A stretch of 64,000 bases of DNA. Source: Nocardia thailandica NBRC 100428 (GTDB lineage: Bacteria > Actinomycetota > Actinomycetes > Mycobacteriales > Mycobacteriaceae). The DNA lies in contig NZ_BAGK01000311.1 of the NCBI RefSeq assembly GCF_000308795.1, positions 1 through 64,000 of the forward strand. The letters run 5' to 3'. A program made the translations under genes and the position numbers. The notes beneath the pieces are model-generated. The model saw only the letters and a program-made list of their open reading frames with translations. It ran no database searches and was not told the origin of the DNA. Within the stretch, counting starts at the first letter, position 1, and each line of letters starts with the position of its first letter. Shown in pieces: positions 1 through 7,796 of this stretch.

Positions 1-10
1 TCGGGAGACC

Positions 11-79
11 ATGACTAACACGTTGATCACCGGATCCGGTGCGTCCACAACGGCCCGCACCGGTGTCGGTCGACGTTGA
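11..79 (+). CDS. possible 22-residue leader peptide
   Basis: A short reading frame starts at an ATG six bases after GGGAG and stops at TGA (77-79), overlapping the possible TTG start of the following hydrolase. It has no recognisable domain. Its only support is the ribosome site and the stop/start overlap, which would allow translational coupling. It could equally be chance or the tail of something upstream of the window. Confidence 0.2.
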   Translation: MTNTLITGSGASTTARTGVGRR

Positions 80-81
80 TC

Positions 82-1368
82 ATGCAATGGTCACTAGTGA
101 CCGGGCCGTTGCCGTGGCTGTTGTCAGGAGTCGGGGCTCTCTGCGCGGCTTGGTTGATCGGAGCGCGACGACGTCTGAGCGCTCAGGCCGTCGCCGAGTG
201 CGCGGGACTGGGCTTCGGTGCGGCCATCGTCATCTGGGTGGTGGTCGAACGATGGTGGCGACCGTTCCCCGACGCGCTGCCACGCTCGGTGTACACCTGG
301 GTGGGCATCGCGGTCGCGGCGCTGGCTTTGCTCGCTGTTCGGATATCGGTGACACCGCGATGGATCCGACGGATCGCCGCAGTGACAGCCGCAGTATGCG
401 TGATCACCGCGTGCGCGGTGCAGATCAATCTGGAGTTCGGCGCGTACCCGACTCTGGAAGACCTGCTCGGAACGGGCAGCGACAACCGGATATCGCTGAC
501 CGCGGTGCCGGCCGCGCAACCTAACCCGGTGACCGGCTGGCCGATCGAAAGCGTGTGGAGCCCTCCGCCGCCCACACAGGTCGACGGCCGTGTCGTTCGC
601 GCGGTGATCCCGGGGACACGCTCGGGGTTCCGCGCTCGGCCTGCCGAAATCTATCTGCCCCCGGCCTATTTCACCGATCCCCGCCCGTTGTTGCCAGTGC
701 TGGTTCTGCTGCCCGGACAGCCCGGGAGTCCCGTCGATTGGCTCAACGGCGGACGTGTGGACCAGACCATGGACGCCTTCGCCGCCGCACACGGCGGGCT
801 TGCGCCCGTGACGGTGATCGCTGACGCGACCGGGGGAGCGTGGCGAAACCCACTGTGTTTGGACTCTCGTCTCGGAAAGGTCGCCTCGTACCTAGCTATC
901 GATGTTCCGGCGTGGGTGAACGGACGTTTGCAGGTTGATCCCGACCCGAGACGTTGGGCGATCGGTGGCATGTCCTATGGCGGAACCTGCGCGCTGCAGA
1001 TCGCCACCAACTATCCCGATCGCTACCCCAGTTTCCTCGACCTGTCCGGCGACGCCGAACCCAGCCTCGGTGACCGGCGACAAACCGTGCAGGCCGCCTT
1101 CGGCGGTGACACCGCCGCCTTCGAACGCGTCAACCCGCCGACGCTGCTGAGGACTCGCCGCTACCCGAACTCGGCGGGAGCTCTCGTCACCGGCACCGAG
1201 GACGACACCACGCTCAGCGCCCAACGCAGCATTGCCGCCGCTGCCCGAGCCGCGGGCATGACGATCACGACCCGCGAGCTGCCGGGAGGCCACAATTGGT
1301 CGGTGTGGTCGGCTGGACTGCGCATCGAGATGGACTGGCTCGCACAGCGACTCGGCCTTACGCGATGA
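82..1368 (+). CDS. membrane-anchored alpha/beta-hydrolase esterase (antigen 85-like fold)
   Basis: The protein is 428 residues. Four hydrophobic segments fill roughly the first 125 residues, followed by an extracytoplasmic esterase domain. The nucleophile elbow GMSYGG is near residue 296 and a histidine in GGHNWS near residue 402 would complete a Ser-Asp/Glu-His triad. The fold resembles the esterase-D / mycolyltransferase-like proteins common in mycolate actinobacteria. The natural substrate cannot be inferred. I use the ATG at 82; a TTG at 76 is in frame, and neither has a clear ribosome site, so translation may couple to the short frame upstream. It stands alone, with no gene recognised just downstream. 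Confidence 0.75.
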   Translation: MQWSLVTGPLPWLLSGVGALCAAWLIGARRRLSAQAVAECAGLGFGAAIVIWVVVERWWRPFPDALPRSVYTWVGIAVAALALLAVRISVTPRWIRRIAAVTAAVCVITACAVQINLEFGAYPTLEDLLGTGSDNRISLTAVPAAQPNPVTGWPIESVWSPPPPTQVDGRVVRAVIPGTRSGFRARPAEIYLPPAYFTDPRPLLPVLVLLPGQPGSPVDWLNGGRVDQTMDAFAAAHGGLAPVTVIADATGGAWRNPLCLDSRLGKVASYLAIDVPAWVNGRLQVDPDPRRWAIGGMSYGGTCALQIATNYPDRYPSFLDLSGDAEPSLGDRRQTVQAAFGGDTAAFERVNPPTLLRTRRYPNSAGALVTGTEDDTTLSAQRSIAAAARAAGMTITTRELPGGHNWSVWSAGLRIEMDWLAQRLGLTR

Positions 1369-1705
1369 TCGCTGGGATCGACTACGCCGACAGCGCGCCC
1401 GAGTCGGCACATGATCCAGCAGGTGAGGGACGGCGTGAGGTCCTTCGCGGCAGCCATCAGCGGGAGCCATTCGGTGCCGCGCCACATTGTTGGGGCGGCA
1501 GGGCCGACAAGGAGCATGGAGATCAGCACCCGAGGACTGCCGAGCGAACGCCGCTGCGGTGTGTGGGCTGTCAGCATGCCAACCGAACTGAATTGGGCCC
1601 CCATATATCTGGCTGGTGTGCGTGAATGACCTGACATCCCCCAGCTCTTGGTGGATCTCTTCGTTGGGCGCGCACGGCACTCATCAGCACAGGAATCCCC
1701 GGTCC
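1369..1705. other. 337-base gap without a convincing gene
   Basis: Open frames exist on both strands, but none has a ribosome site or a recognisable family. A minus-strand frame reads like hydrophobic transporter remnants (aromatic- and Met-rich) without a continuous domain. I see no strong dyad or terminator. Confidence 0.5.
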
Positions 1706-2365
1706 ATGCTGCGCACGCTCATCCAGTACGGACTGGATGGGATCGGTACCGACGGATCGGTGAGCCGCGCGATCAATCGCTCCGCGGACGCCACCCAGTG
1801 GTTGCATCCGGTGATGCTCGCCGTGGACAGATTCGGCATTGTGTTGGCTCCGTTGGCGCTGTTCGCCGCAAGGTGGAGTACCCGCAGAACTGCCGCTGCT
1901 GCTCCGTTTCCGGCGATCAGCACGGCGGTTGCGGCATCCGGACTGGCGTATCTGCTCGCCCGGATCACCGCGGCGTCGGCGCAGCACCACCCGCCATGCG
2001 CGATCGATCAGACAAGAATAGTGCTCGAGTACTGCACCAACACCTATTCCCTTCCCGATGCCACGCTGAGCGCTGCTGCCGCGGTGGCGGCGGTGCTCGC
2101 GCAGATCGACCGAAATCTGGGGATTGCGGTGTGGGCCAGCGTCAGCGGATTCCTGGTTGCCCGGGTCTACGTCGGTCACGACTACCTCATCGATGTCGTG
2201 CTGGCGCTCACGATCGGGACCTCAGTGGCGGTAGTCCTCACCTCGATCACGCGCGCGGCCGCGCCCCTGGTGAACCGAACCATGACCAGGACCAGACGGC
2301 GGCGGTGCGCCCGTCGTACAGCGACGGGTCACCCGCGGGCAGGATCGGATACCGAGGCTCGGTGA
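1706..2365 (+). CDS. PAP2-superfamily-like membrane protein with altered active site
   Basis: The 219-residue integral membrane protein carries the third PAP2 phosphatase motif in the form RVYVGHDYLIDVV, with the conserved His and Asp. The second motif, normally PSGH or PSDH, reads SLPDAT, so the proton-donor histidine is missing. Family members dephosphorylate lipid phosphates such as undecaprenyl diphosphate at the outer membrane face. The change suggests a different or lost catalytic activity. The ATG at 1706 follows a weak purine-rich stretch. The Arg-rich 3' end overlaps the convergent CDF gene by 37 bases, and the last 30 or so residues may be non-functional extension. Confidence 0.55.
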   Translation: MLRTLIQYGLDGIGTDGSVSRAINRSADATQWLHPVMLAVDRFGIVLAPLALFAARWSTRRTAAAAPFPAISTAVAASGLAYLLARITAASAQHHPPCAIDQTRIVLEYCTNTYSLPDATLSAAAAVAAVLAQIDRNLGIAVWASVSGFLVARVYVGHDYLIDVVLALTIGTSVAVVLTSITRAAAPLVNRTMTRTRRRRCARRTATGHPRAGSDTEAR

Positions 2366-3363
2366 ACCGGCCCGTGAGGATCAGCACAATGCCCATCGCC
2401 AGCCCCTGCATGAACATCAGCCGCGTGGTCCACCTGCAGCGTCGTGTGTTCCAGACCGAATTCGTCGTGCAGGACCGATTCGATCCCCGATCTCACGGAA
2501 TGGCAGTCGGCCGCATCGGCGACGAGCACATGCGCCGACAGCGACGGCTGCCCCGAGGTGATCTGCCAAATGTGCAGATCGTGGATCTCGCTCACCTGCG
2601 GCACCGAGGCCAGGCGGCTACCGATCTGGTCCGGGTCGAGATGTGCAGGCGCGGCCTCGAGAAAGATGCGCCCGGACTCGCGAACAAGCGACCATCCAGC
2701 CTTGGCCATCAGCACCGCCACTACCAGCGCGGCGATCGCGTCGGCGCGGGCGAATCCGGACAGCCACACCACAGCGCCGGCGATGGCGGTGCCGATGAAC
2801 GCGTACAAGTCGTTGAGGATGTGCTGGAACGCACCCTCGACATTGAGGCTGGTGCGGTTGGCCTGGCTGATACTCCATGCCGCGACGATGTTGACCACAA
2901 TGCCCACCAAGGCGGTGATCAAGACCAGCGGACCGGAAACCTCGGGCGGATTGACGAGACGCTGGACGCCCTCGTAGAGAAACCATGCCGCGAGCAGCAG
3001 CAGGGTGATCCCATTGGCTTGAGCAGACAGGATCTCGGCACGTTTGAATCCGTAGGTGAACCGCCCCCGCGCGGGCCGTTTGGCCAGCCGGATCGCGATC
3101 AGCGCCAGCACGATCGACGCGGCGTCGGTGAGCATGTGCGCGGCATCGGAGAGCAATGCCAGCGATTGCGCCATCACACCGACGATCACCTCCACTGCCA
3201 TGAACGCGACAATCAACCCGAGTGCCAGGACCAGCCAGCGCCTATCTGCATCGGCCGATACGCCGTGCGAATGACCATGGCCATGGTGTGCGTTGGCGTT
3301 GTTGTCGTGGGCATGTCCGCCGGTCGTGGCGGTGTGCTCCGCCAGCGCGTGCTCGGCTCCCAT
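2329..3363 (-). CDS. cation diffusion facilitator (Zn/Cd/Co-type efflux transporter)
   Basis: The 344-residue CDF transporter exports divalent metal from the cytoplasm in exchange for protons. A His-rich N-terminus (HGHGHSHG) precedes six membrane segments. The metal-site motif SDAAHMLTD lies in TM2 and a partner HxxxD-type motif (QHILNDLYAF) in TM5, followed by a cytosolic domain with HDLHIWQ. The C-terminus is again His-rich. The ATG at 3363 is preceded by AAGGGA at good spacing, so I prefer it to the in-frame ATG at 3372, which would lie only one base after AAGGG. A perfect CATATT-N2-AATATG dyad lies about 70 bases upstream. Zinc specificity is likely from the family but not proven. Confidence 0.9.
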   Translation of the reverse strand: MGAEHALAEHTATTGGHAHDNNANAHHGHGHSHGVSADADRRWLVLALGLIVAFMAVEVIVGVMAQSLALLSDAAHMLTDAASIVLALIAIRLAKRPARGRFTYGFKRAEILSAQANGITLLLLAAWFLYEGVQRLVNPPEVSGPLVLITALVGIVVNIVAAWSISQANRTSLNVEGAFQHILNDLYAFIGTAIAGAVVWLSGFARADAIAALVVAVLMAKAGWSLVRESGRIFLEAAPAHLDPDQIGSRLASVPQVSEIHDLHIWQITSGQPSLSAHVLVADAADCHSVRSGIESVLHDEFGLEHTTLQVDHAADVHAGAGDGHCADPHGPVHRASVSDPARG

Positions 3364-3430
3364 AGTCGACATCCCTTCTGTTGGCAGGCCCAATGGCCGA
3401 GGGCAGCGTAGCTGATCGGTGTTGCATGCG

Positions 3431-3444
3431 CATATTTGAATATG
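3431..3444. promoter_or_regulatory. SmtB/ArsR-like dyad upstream of the CDF gene
   Basis: CATATT-TG-AATATG is a perfect 6-base inverted repeat with a 2-base spacer, in an otherwise GC-rich setting. AT-rich 12-2 dyads of this kind are typical operators of ArsR/SmtB metal sensors controlling CDF and P-ATPase exporters. No SmtB-like sensor gene lies next to it. Confidence 0.45.
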
Positions 3445-3664
3445 ATTTCCGTTGCCCGGCCGGCTCGACGCCGTCCGGAAAACGGCGGTGATTGATGAGA
3501 GTAACTATCCCGCAACGGCATTGAGGCCTAGGTCACGTTGGGTCACGGTGATCGCCTTCAGTTCGGTAGGCCCGCAGCGCCAGGTCCGATCGGTCCGATG
3601 CGACTCGCCGTGCGGTGCGGTGACCGTGATCATCCAGGCGTGACGGGGCGTACGATCGGCTGCC

Positions 3665-4099
3665 GTGCGGCGCTACGTGCGGTACCCGAGCGTGTGGCCG
3701 GCGATCGCCATCGTCACGGCAAGTATCTTGCTGGCCCTGGCTCTGTCTGACTGCCGCCTCCTCGGGCCCGGCGACATCGCCCAACACCTCCATCGCACCA
3801 CCACCACAGCACCAGCATCGGTATCGGTATCGGCATCGGCATCAAGTGCAGCGGCCCTCGAAGGCTGCGGGCACGCTGATCTCGGAGCTGATCACACACA
3901 CTGTCCGTATGACGGGGTGCGGGCGACCGGGGTTCTTCCTCGCGGCGAGGACCGCGTATCGATCCCAGCGGTGACGGAGATGGCTACCGAGCAGGCTGTA
4001 GTGCAAGAGGACCACAGCCGGGCGCCCCCACGTGGCGGCGCGCCGTTCTCCGCGGCGGGCGCTCAGATATTGATCCGTTTCGGAATCAGCAGGCGCTGA
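3665..4099 (+). CDS. LpqS-like exported copper-associated protein (first copy, divergent)
   Basis: A 144-residue protein starts at GTG. A hydrophobic N-terminal segment is followed by a Ser/Ala-rich linker and a Cys/His cluster (CGHADLGADHTHC). The C-terminus ends in FGISRR, matching FCISRR in the second lpqS-like gene at 45180-45614. Both genes sit directly before a cysK2-MFS pair, as lpqS does in mycobacteria, where it is copper induced. The second hydrophobic segment expected before the C-terminus is not evident here, so this copy may be partly degraded. The sequence after the stop (CGCTGATCGGTCAGCG) is also shared with the other copy, supporting module duplication. Confidence 0.45.
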   Translation: MRRYVRYPSVWPAIAIVTASILLALALSDCRLLGPGDIAQHLHRTTTTAPASVSVSASASSAAALEGCGHADLGADHTHCPYDGVRATGVLPRGEDRVSIPAVTEMATEQAVVQEDHSRAPPRGGAPFSAAGAQILIRFGISRR

Positions 4100-4188
4100 T
4101 CGGTCAGCGTCAGGCCGACGTGCAGTGATCCGTCGGCCGGTGTCGGCTGCCCTGCTCATGCTCGCTGCCGAACAGAACGGACATCGTC

Positions 4189-5331
4189 ATGAATGCTGTG
4201 CTCGACGATCTGGGCTTCACTCCTGCGACTCTGCTGACCACCGGTACGCGCTGCCTGCGCCCCGCCACTTTGGTCGGTAACACCCCGGTCCTGTGGATCG
4301 GGGCTCCCCTGGCGCCCCGCGGACACGGGTTCTGGGCCAAACTCGAAGCCGCCAACCCCGGCGGCGGCATGAAGGACCGACCCGCCCTGTGCATGGTCGA
4401 ACGGGCCCTCGGCCGCGGTGACCTCACCCCTGGCGCCCGGATCATCGAATCAACCAGCGGAACAATGGGGTTGGGGTTGGCGCTTGCTGCCACGACGTAC
4501 GGCCATCCGCTCACCCTGGTCAGCGACCCTGGCATGGAACCTCTGATGTGCAGCATGCTCGCCGCCTACGGCGCCACCGTCGACACTGTGCACGCACCCC
4601 ATCCGGTCGGGGGGTGGCAGCAGGCTCGCCGTGACCGTGTCGATGCGCTGCTGGCCACCGACCCGACAGCGTGGTGTCCCGACCAGTACAACAACCCCGA
4701 CAACATCGACGCCTACAGCCCACTCGCGCTGGAACTGATCGCCCAACTGGGGCGCGTCGATGTACTGGTCTGTTCGGTCGGCACCGGCGGGCACTCGGCG
4801 GGCATCGCCCGCGTCCTGCGCCGGTACTGCCCACAGCTGCGGTTGGTCGGCGTGGACACCATCGCCTCCACCATCTTCGGCCAACCCGCCGGTACCCGGT
4901 TGATGCGCGGGCTGGGCTCGAGTATCTATCCGGGCAATGTCGATTACGCCGCGTTCGACGAAGTGCACTGGGTCGCCCCGGGCGAAGCGGTGTGGGCCGC
5001 CCGGACCCTGGCACGCACTCACCACGCGACTGGTGGGTGGAGCGTGGGCGCGGTCGCGCTGGTTGCAGGCTGGACCGCGGCCACCACCAACCCCGACACG
5101 CGCATCGCCGCGGTCTTTCCCGACGGGCCCCACCGCTACTACGACACCGTCTTCAACGACAACTACTGCCGCGTCAACGACCTACTCGATCACGCGCCGC
5201 CTACCGAACCCGTCACCATCGCCGACCCCGCCGAGGCTGTGGTCACCTCGTGGACGCGCTGCACCAACGTGATCGACCCACATCAGTTGCAATCTGCGAA
5301 CACCCACGCGGTCGCCGAGGCCATCGGGTGA
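4189..5331 (+). CDS. cysK2: CysK2-type PLP-dependent cysteine/S-sulfocysteine synthase (copy 1)
   Basis: The 380-residue PLP enzyme belongs to the cysteine synthase fold. The mycobacterial CysK2 makes S-sulfocysteine from O-phosphoserine and thiosulfate. The PLP-lysine region reads NPGGGMKDRPA and the phosphate-binding loop SVGTGGHSAGI. Compared with copy 2 (NPGGMKDRPA) there is one extra glycine two residues before the PLP lysine, which could disturb the active site. The stop overlaps the start of the MFS gene (GTGA). Gene order lpqS-cysK2-MFS equals the mycobacterial Rv0847-Rv0849 arrangement, and the whole module recurs inverted at 42.3-45.6 kb. Confidence 0.85.
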   Translation: MNAVLDDLGFTPATLLTTGTRCLRPATLVGNTPVLWIGAPLAPRGHGFWAKLEAANPGGGMKDRPALCMVERALGRGDLTPGARIIESTSGTMGLGLALAATTYGHPLTLVSDPGMEPLMCSMLAAYGATVDTVHAPHPVGGWQQARRDRVDALLATDPTAWCPDQYNNPDNIDAYSPLALELIAQLGRVDVLVCSVGTGGHSAGIARVLRRYCPQLRLVGVDTIASTIFGQPAGTRLMRGLGSSIYPGNVDYAAFDEVHWVAPGEAVWAARTLARTHHATGGWSVGAVALVAGWTAATTNPDTRIAAVFPDGPHRYYDTVFNDNYCRVNDLLDHAPPTEPVTIADPAEAVVTSWTRCTNVIDPHQLQSANTHAVAEAIG

Positions 5332-6587
5332 TCGCGACCGTTGGCTCATGGCGCGAGCTCAACCGGCCCAGTCAGCTGCTGATGATCAATCAGTTCGCCA
5401 TCAACCTGGGCTTCTATATGCTCATGCCCTATCTCGCCGGGTATCTTTCCGGCGCGCTCGGGCTGGCCGCGTGGACGGTCGGACTCGTGCTCGGAGTGCG
5501 CAACTTCTCCCAGCAAGGGATGTTCCTGATCGGGGGAACTCTGGCCGACAGGCTCGGCTTCAAGCCGCTGATCGTCGCCGGGTGTCTGCTGCGCACCGCC
5601 GGATTCGGTCTACTCGCCGTAGTCGACACCTTGCCCGCACTGGTGATCGCCTCGGCGGCCACAGGCTTCGCCGGCGCCCTGTTCAACCCTGCGGTCCGCG
5701 GCTACCTCGCGGCCGACGCAGGGAAGCAGCGGGTGGAAACCTTCGCGATGTTCAACCTGTTCTATCAGGCCGGCATCCTGGCCGGCCCGCTCGTCGGGCT
5801 CGGGTTGATGACCCTGGACTTTCAGGTGACTGCCGCCTGTGCGGCCGCGGTGTTCGCGATCCTGACCGTCGGTCAACTCGCAGCGCTGCCGTCTCACCCC
5901 GTCTGCGCAGGCGGTGAAAAGACCTCCGTCGGCCAGGACTGGCGGACGGTCGTCACCAACCGAACGTTCGTCGGGTTCTCGATCGCGATGATCGGCGCCT
6001 ACGTGCTCTCCTTCCAGGTCTATCTCGCGATGCCCCTGCACGCAGCGATCCTGAGCGGTCAGCATCCTGGCACCGGGTTGGTGACAGCCGTGTTCGTCGT
6101 GTTCGGCACCGTGTCGGTGCTCGGGCAGATGCGCATCACACGATGGCTGTCCGTTCGCTACGGGCGCCGAGGGGGCCTGGCAATCGGAGTGGGGACGCTC
6201 GGTGTCGCGTTCACGCCGATGTTGTTGTTCCCCGGCCCCGGTGGCAGCGCAGCGGTGGCGGCGCTGTTGATATCGGCGGCGTTGCTTGCCATCGGCAGCG
6301 CGGCGGTCTTCCCGTTCGAGATGGACACCATTGTCGCGGTGTCCGGGAACCGTCTCGTCGCCACCCATTACGGGTTCTACAACACCGTGGTCGGTACCGG
6401 TGTCCTGGTCGGCAACCTCGGCACCGCGACGCTGCTCGACCTCGCCCGTCGCAGCGGATCCGGCGCGCTGGCCTGGTCGGTGTTGGTGGCCATCGGCGTC
6501 GTGGCAGCGATCGGCGTCTACATCCTGGGACGAATCGTGCCCCCTGAGACCTCGCAACCAGCCGAGGTCGCAGTCAGTCGGTCGTAA
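5328..6587 (+). CDS. MFS transporter of the cysK2 module (copy 1)
   Basis: The 419-residue protein has about 12 hydrophobic segments and an MFS signature between TM2 and TM3 (GGTLADRLGFKP). It starts at a GTG overlapping the cysK2 stop by four bases, so the two are co-translated. It is closely similar along its length to the MFS protein at 42319-43956, including the N-terminal ReLNRPSQLLMINQF / FDRPAQLLMINQF segment. In mycobacteria the equivalent gene (Rv0849) follows cysK2, with unknown substrate. Export of a sulfur compound or metal-thiol conjugate is a reasonable guess but only a guess. Confidence 0.85.
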   Translation: MIATVGSWRELNRPSQLLMINQFAINLGFYMLMPYLAGYLSGALGLAAWTVGLVLGVRNFSQQGMFLIGGTLADRLGFKPLIVAGCLLRTAGFGLLAVVDTLPALVIASAATGFAGALFNPAVRGYLAADAGKQRVETFAMFNLFYQAGILAGPLVGLGLMTLDFQVTAACAAAVFAILTVGQLAALPSHPVCAGGEKTSVGQDWRTVVTNRTFVGFSIAMIGAYVLSFQVYLAMPLHAAILSGQHPGTGLVTAVFVVFGTVSVLGQMRITRWLSVRYGRRGGLAIGVGTLGVAFTPMLLFPGPGGSAAVAALLISAALLAIGSAAVFPFEMDTIVAVSGNRLVATHYGFYNTVVGTGVLVGNLGTATLLDLARRSGSGALAWSVLVAIGVVAAIGVYILGRIVPPETSQPAEVAVSRS

Positions 6588-6719
6588 TCGGCAAAGGACT
6601 GTTGGACGTGTGGCGGCCAGGATCGGATTCCCGTCGGATTCGATCTCGGCCGTCCGTCGACAGCGGACGACGTTGGTCGGCCGGTCGGCACTGGATGCCC
6701 ATACCGGCCGGTGGCAATG

Positions 6720-6756
6720 TTTCGGCATGTTGAATCCAAATTTTCGGTATGCCAAA
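6720..6756 (+). promoter_or_regulatory. tandem 15-base motifs upstream of the oxidase-ZIP-Rieske operon
   Basis: TTTCGGCATGTTGAA (6720-6734) and TTTCGGTATGCCAAA (6742-6756) are direct repeats 22 bases apart. The second is close to an inverted repeat (TTTcGG..CCaAA). They end 12 bases before the oxidase ATG, in the core promoter region. The binding protein is unknown; DtxR/MntR-type sensors use dyads of roughly this form. Confidence 0.35.
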
Positions 6757-6767
6757 CTATCGGGACT

Positions 6768-7796
6768 ATGAATGATCCGAGCCGCCGTTTTCTGTTGGGC
6801 GGTGCACTGGCGAGCACCGCCGGATTGGCGCTGGCGGGCCGCAGCCTGCTCGACGCGTCACCAGCCAAAGCCCAAGCACCAGTCCCTGCCGGCCACGGCG
6901 GCGGAGCCGACGGCCCCACCTTCCGCATCGGGCAGACCGTCGACCACACCGCCAACGGGTTCAACCCGACCCAGGTCCTACGCGACTTCGACTACGGCAC
7001 CACCACGCGGTTGCCCGACGGGCGGACCTTGCGCGAGTGGGAGGTCTTCGCCAGCGACGAGGACATCGAAGTCGCCCCCGGTGTCACCTTCCCCGCCTGG
7101 ACACTCAACGCCCGCGTCCCCGGCCCGACCCTGCGCTGCCGGGAAGGAGAATTGCTGCGGGTGCATTTCCGCAACGGCTCCGAGCATCCGCACACCCTGC
7201 ACTTCCACGGCATCCACCCCGCCGAGATGGACGGCATCGCCGGCCTCGGCGCCGGGATCATCCAGCCAGGTCAGTCCACGACCTACGAGTTCGACGCGAC
7301 CCCGTTCGGGCTGCACCTGTTCCACTGCCACGTCGGCCCGCTGGCCGAGCACATCGCGCGCGGCATGTACGGCACATTCATCGTCGACCCACCGACCCCG
7401 CGCCCACCCGCGGACGAGATGGTGATGGTGATGCACGGCTACAACACCACTTTCGACGGTGAAGGCAACCAGCTCTACGCGGTCAACGGGATCCCGTTCC
7501 ACTACATGCACGAACCGGTGCGGGTGAAACGCAACGAACTGGTCCGTATCTACCTGGTCAACGTGCTCGAGTACGACCCGATCAACAGCTTCCATGTCCA
7601 CGGCAACTTCTTCGACTACTACCCGACCGGCACCCGGCTGCAGTCCTCGGAATTCACCGACACGATCGTGCAGGGCCAAGGCCAGCGCGGGATCTGCGAG
7701 ATGCGGTTCCCGCACCCGGGCAAGTACATGTTCCATGCCCACAAAACCGAATTTGCCGAACTCGGGTGGATGGGGTTCTTCGAGGTGAGCGACTGA
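6768..7796 (+). CDS. two-domain multicopper oxidase, exported
   Basis: The 342-residue protein has an N-terminal twin-arginine-like signal (SRRFLLGGAL, then an Ala-rich core ending AKA). Copper ligands are clear: HFHGIH near residue 145, HCHVGPLAEHIARGM near 186 (type 1 Cys/His/Met plus trinuclear His), HVHG near 276 and FHAH near 322. The length is that of a two-domain oxidase, not of three-domain laccases. Such enzymes oxidise metal ions or small reductants with O2. The stop overlaps the ATG of the ZIP gene (TGATG), so the oxidase is probably translated together with a metal transporter and a Rieske protein. The ATG at 6768 follows the repeated promoter motif closely. Confidence 0.88.
   Translation: MNDPSRRFLLGGALASTAGLALAGRSLLDASPAKAQAPVPAGHGGGADGPTFRIGQTVDHTANGFNPTQVLRDFDYGTTTRLPDGRTLREWEVFASDEDIEVAPGVTFPAWTLNARVPGPTLRCREGELLRVHFRNGSEHPHTLHFHGIHPAEMDGIAGLGAGIIQPGQSTTYEFDATPFGLHLFHCHVGPLAEHIARGMYGTFIVDPPTPRPPADEMVMVMHGYNTTFDGEGNQLYAVNGIPFHYMHEPVRVKRNELVRIYLVNVLEYDPINSFHVHGNFFDYYPTGTRLQSSEFTDTIVQGQGQRGICEMRFPHPGKYMFHAHKTEFAELGWMGFFEVSD

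Noticed and set aside
3813..3843. CATCGG-type hexamer run as a possible regulatory repeat
   Set aside because: It is a coding Ser/Val/Ala linker in the lpqS-like gene; too short and irregular to be a separate element.
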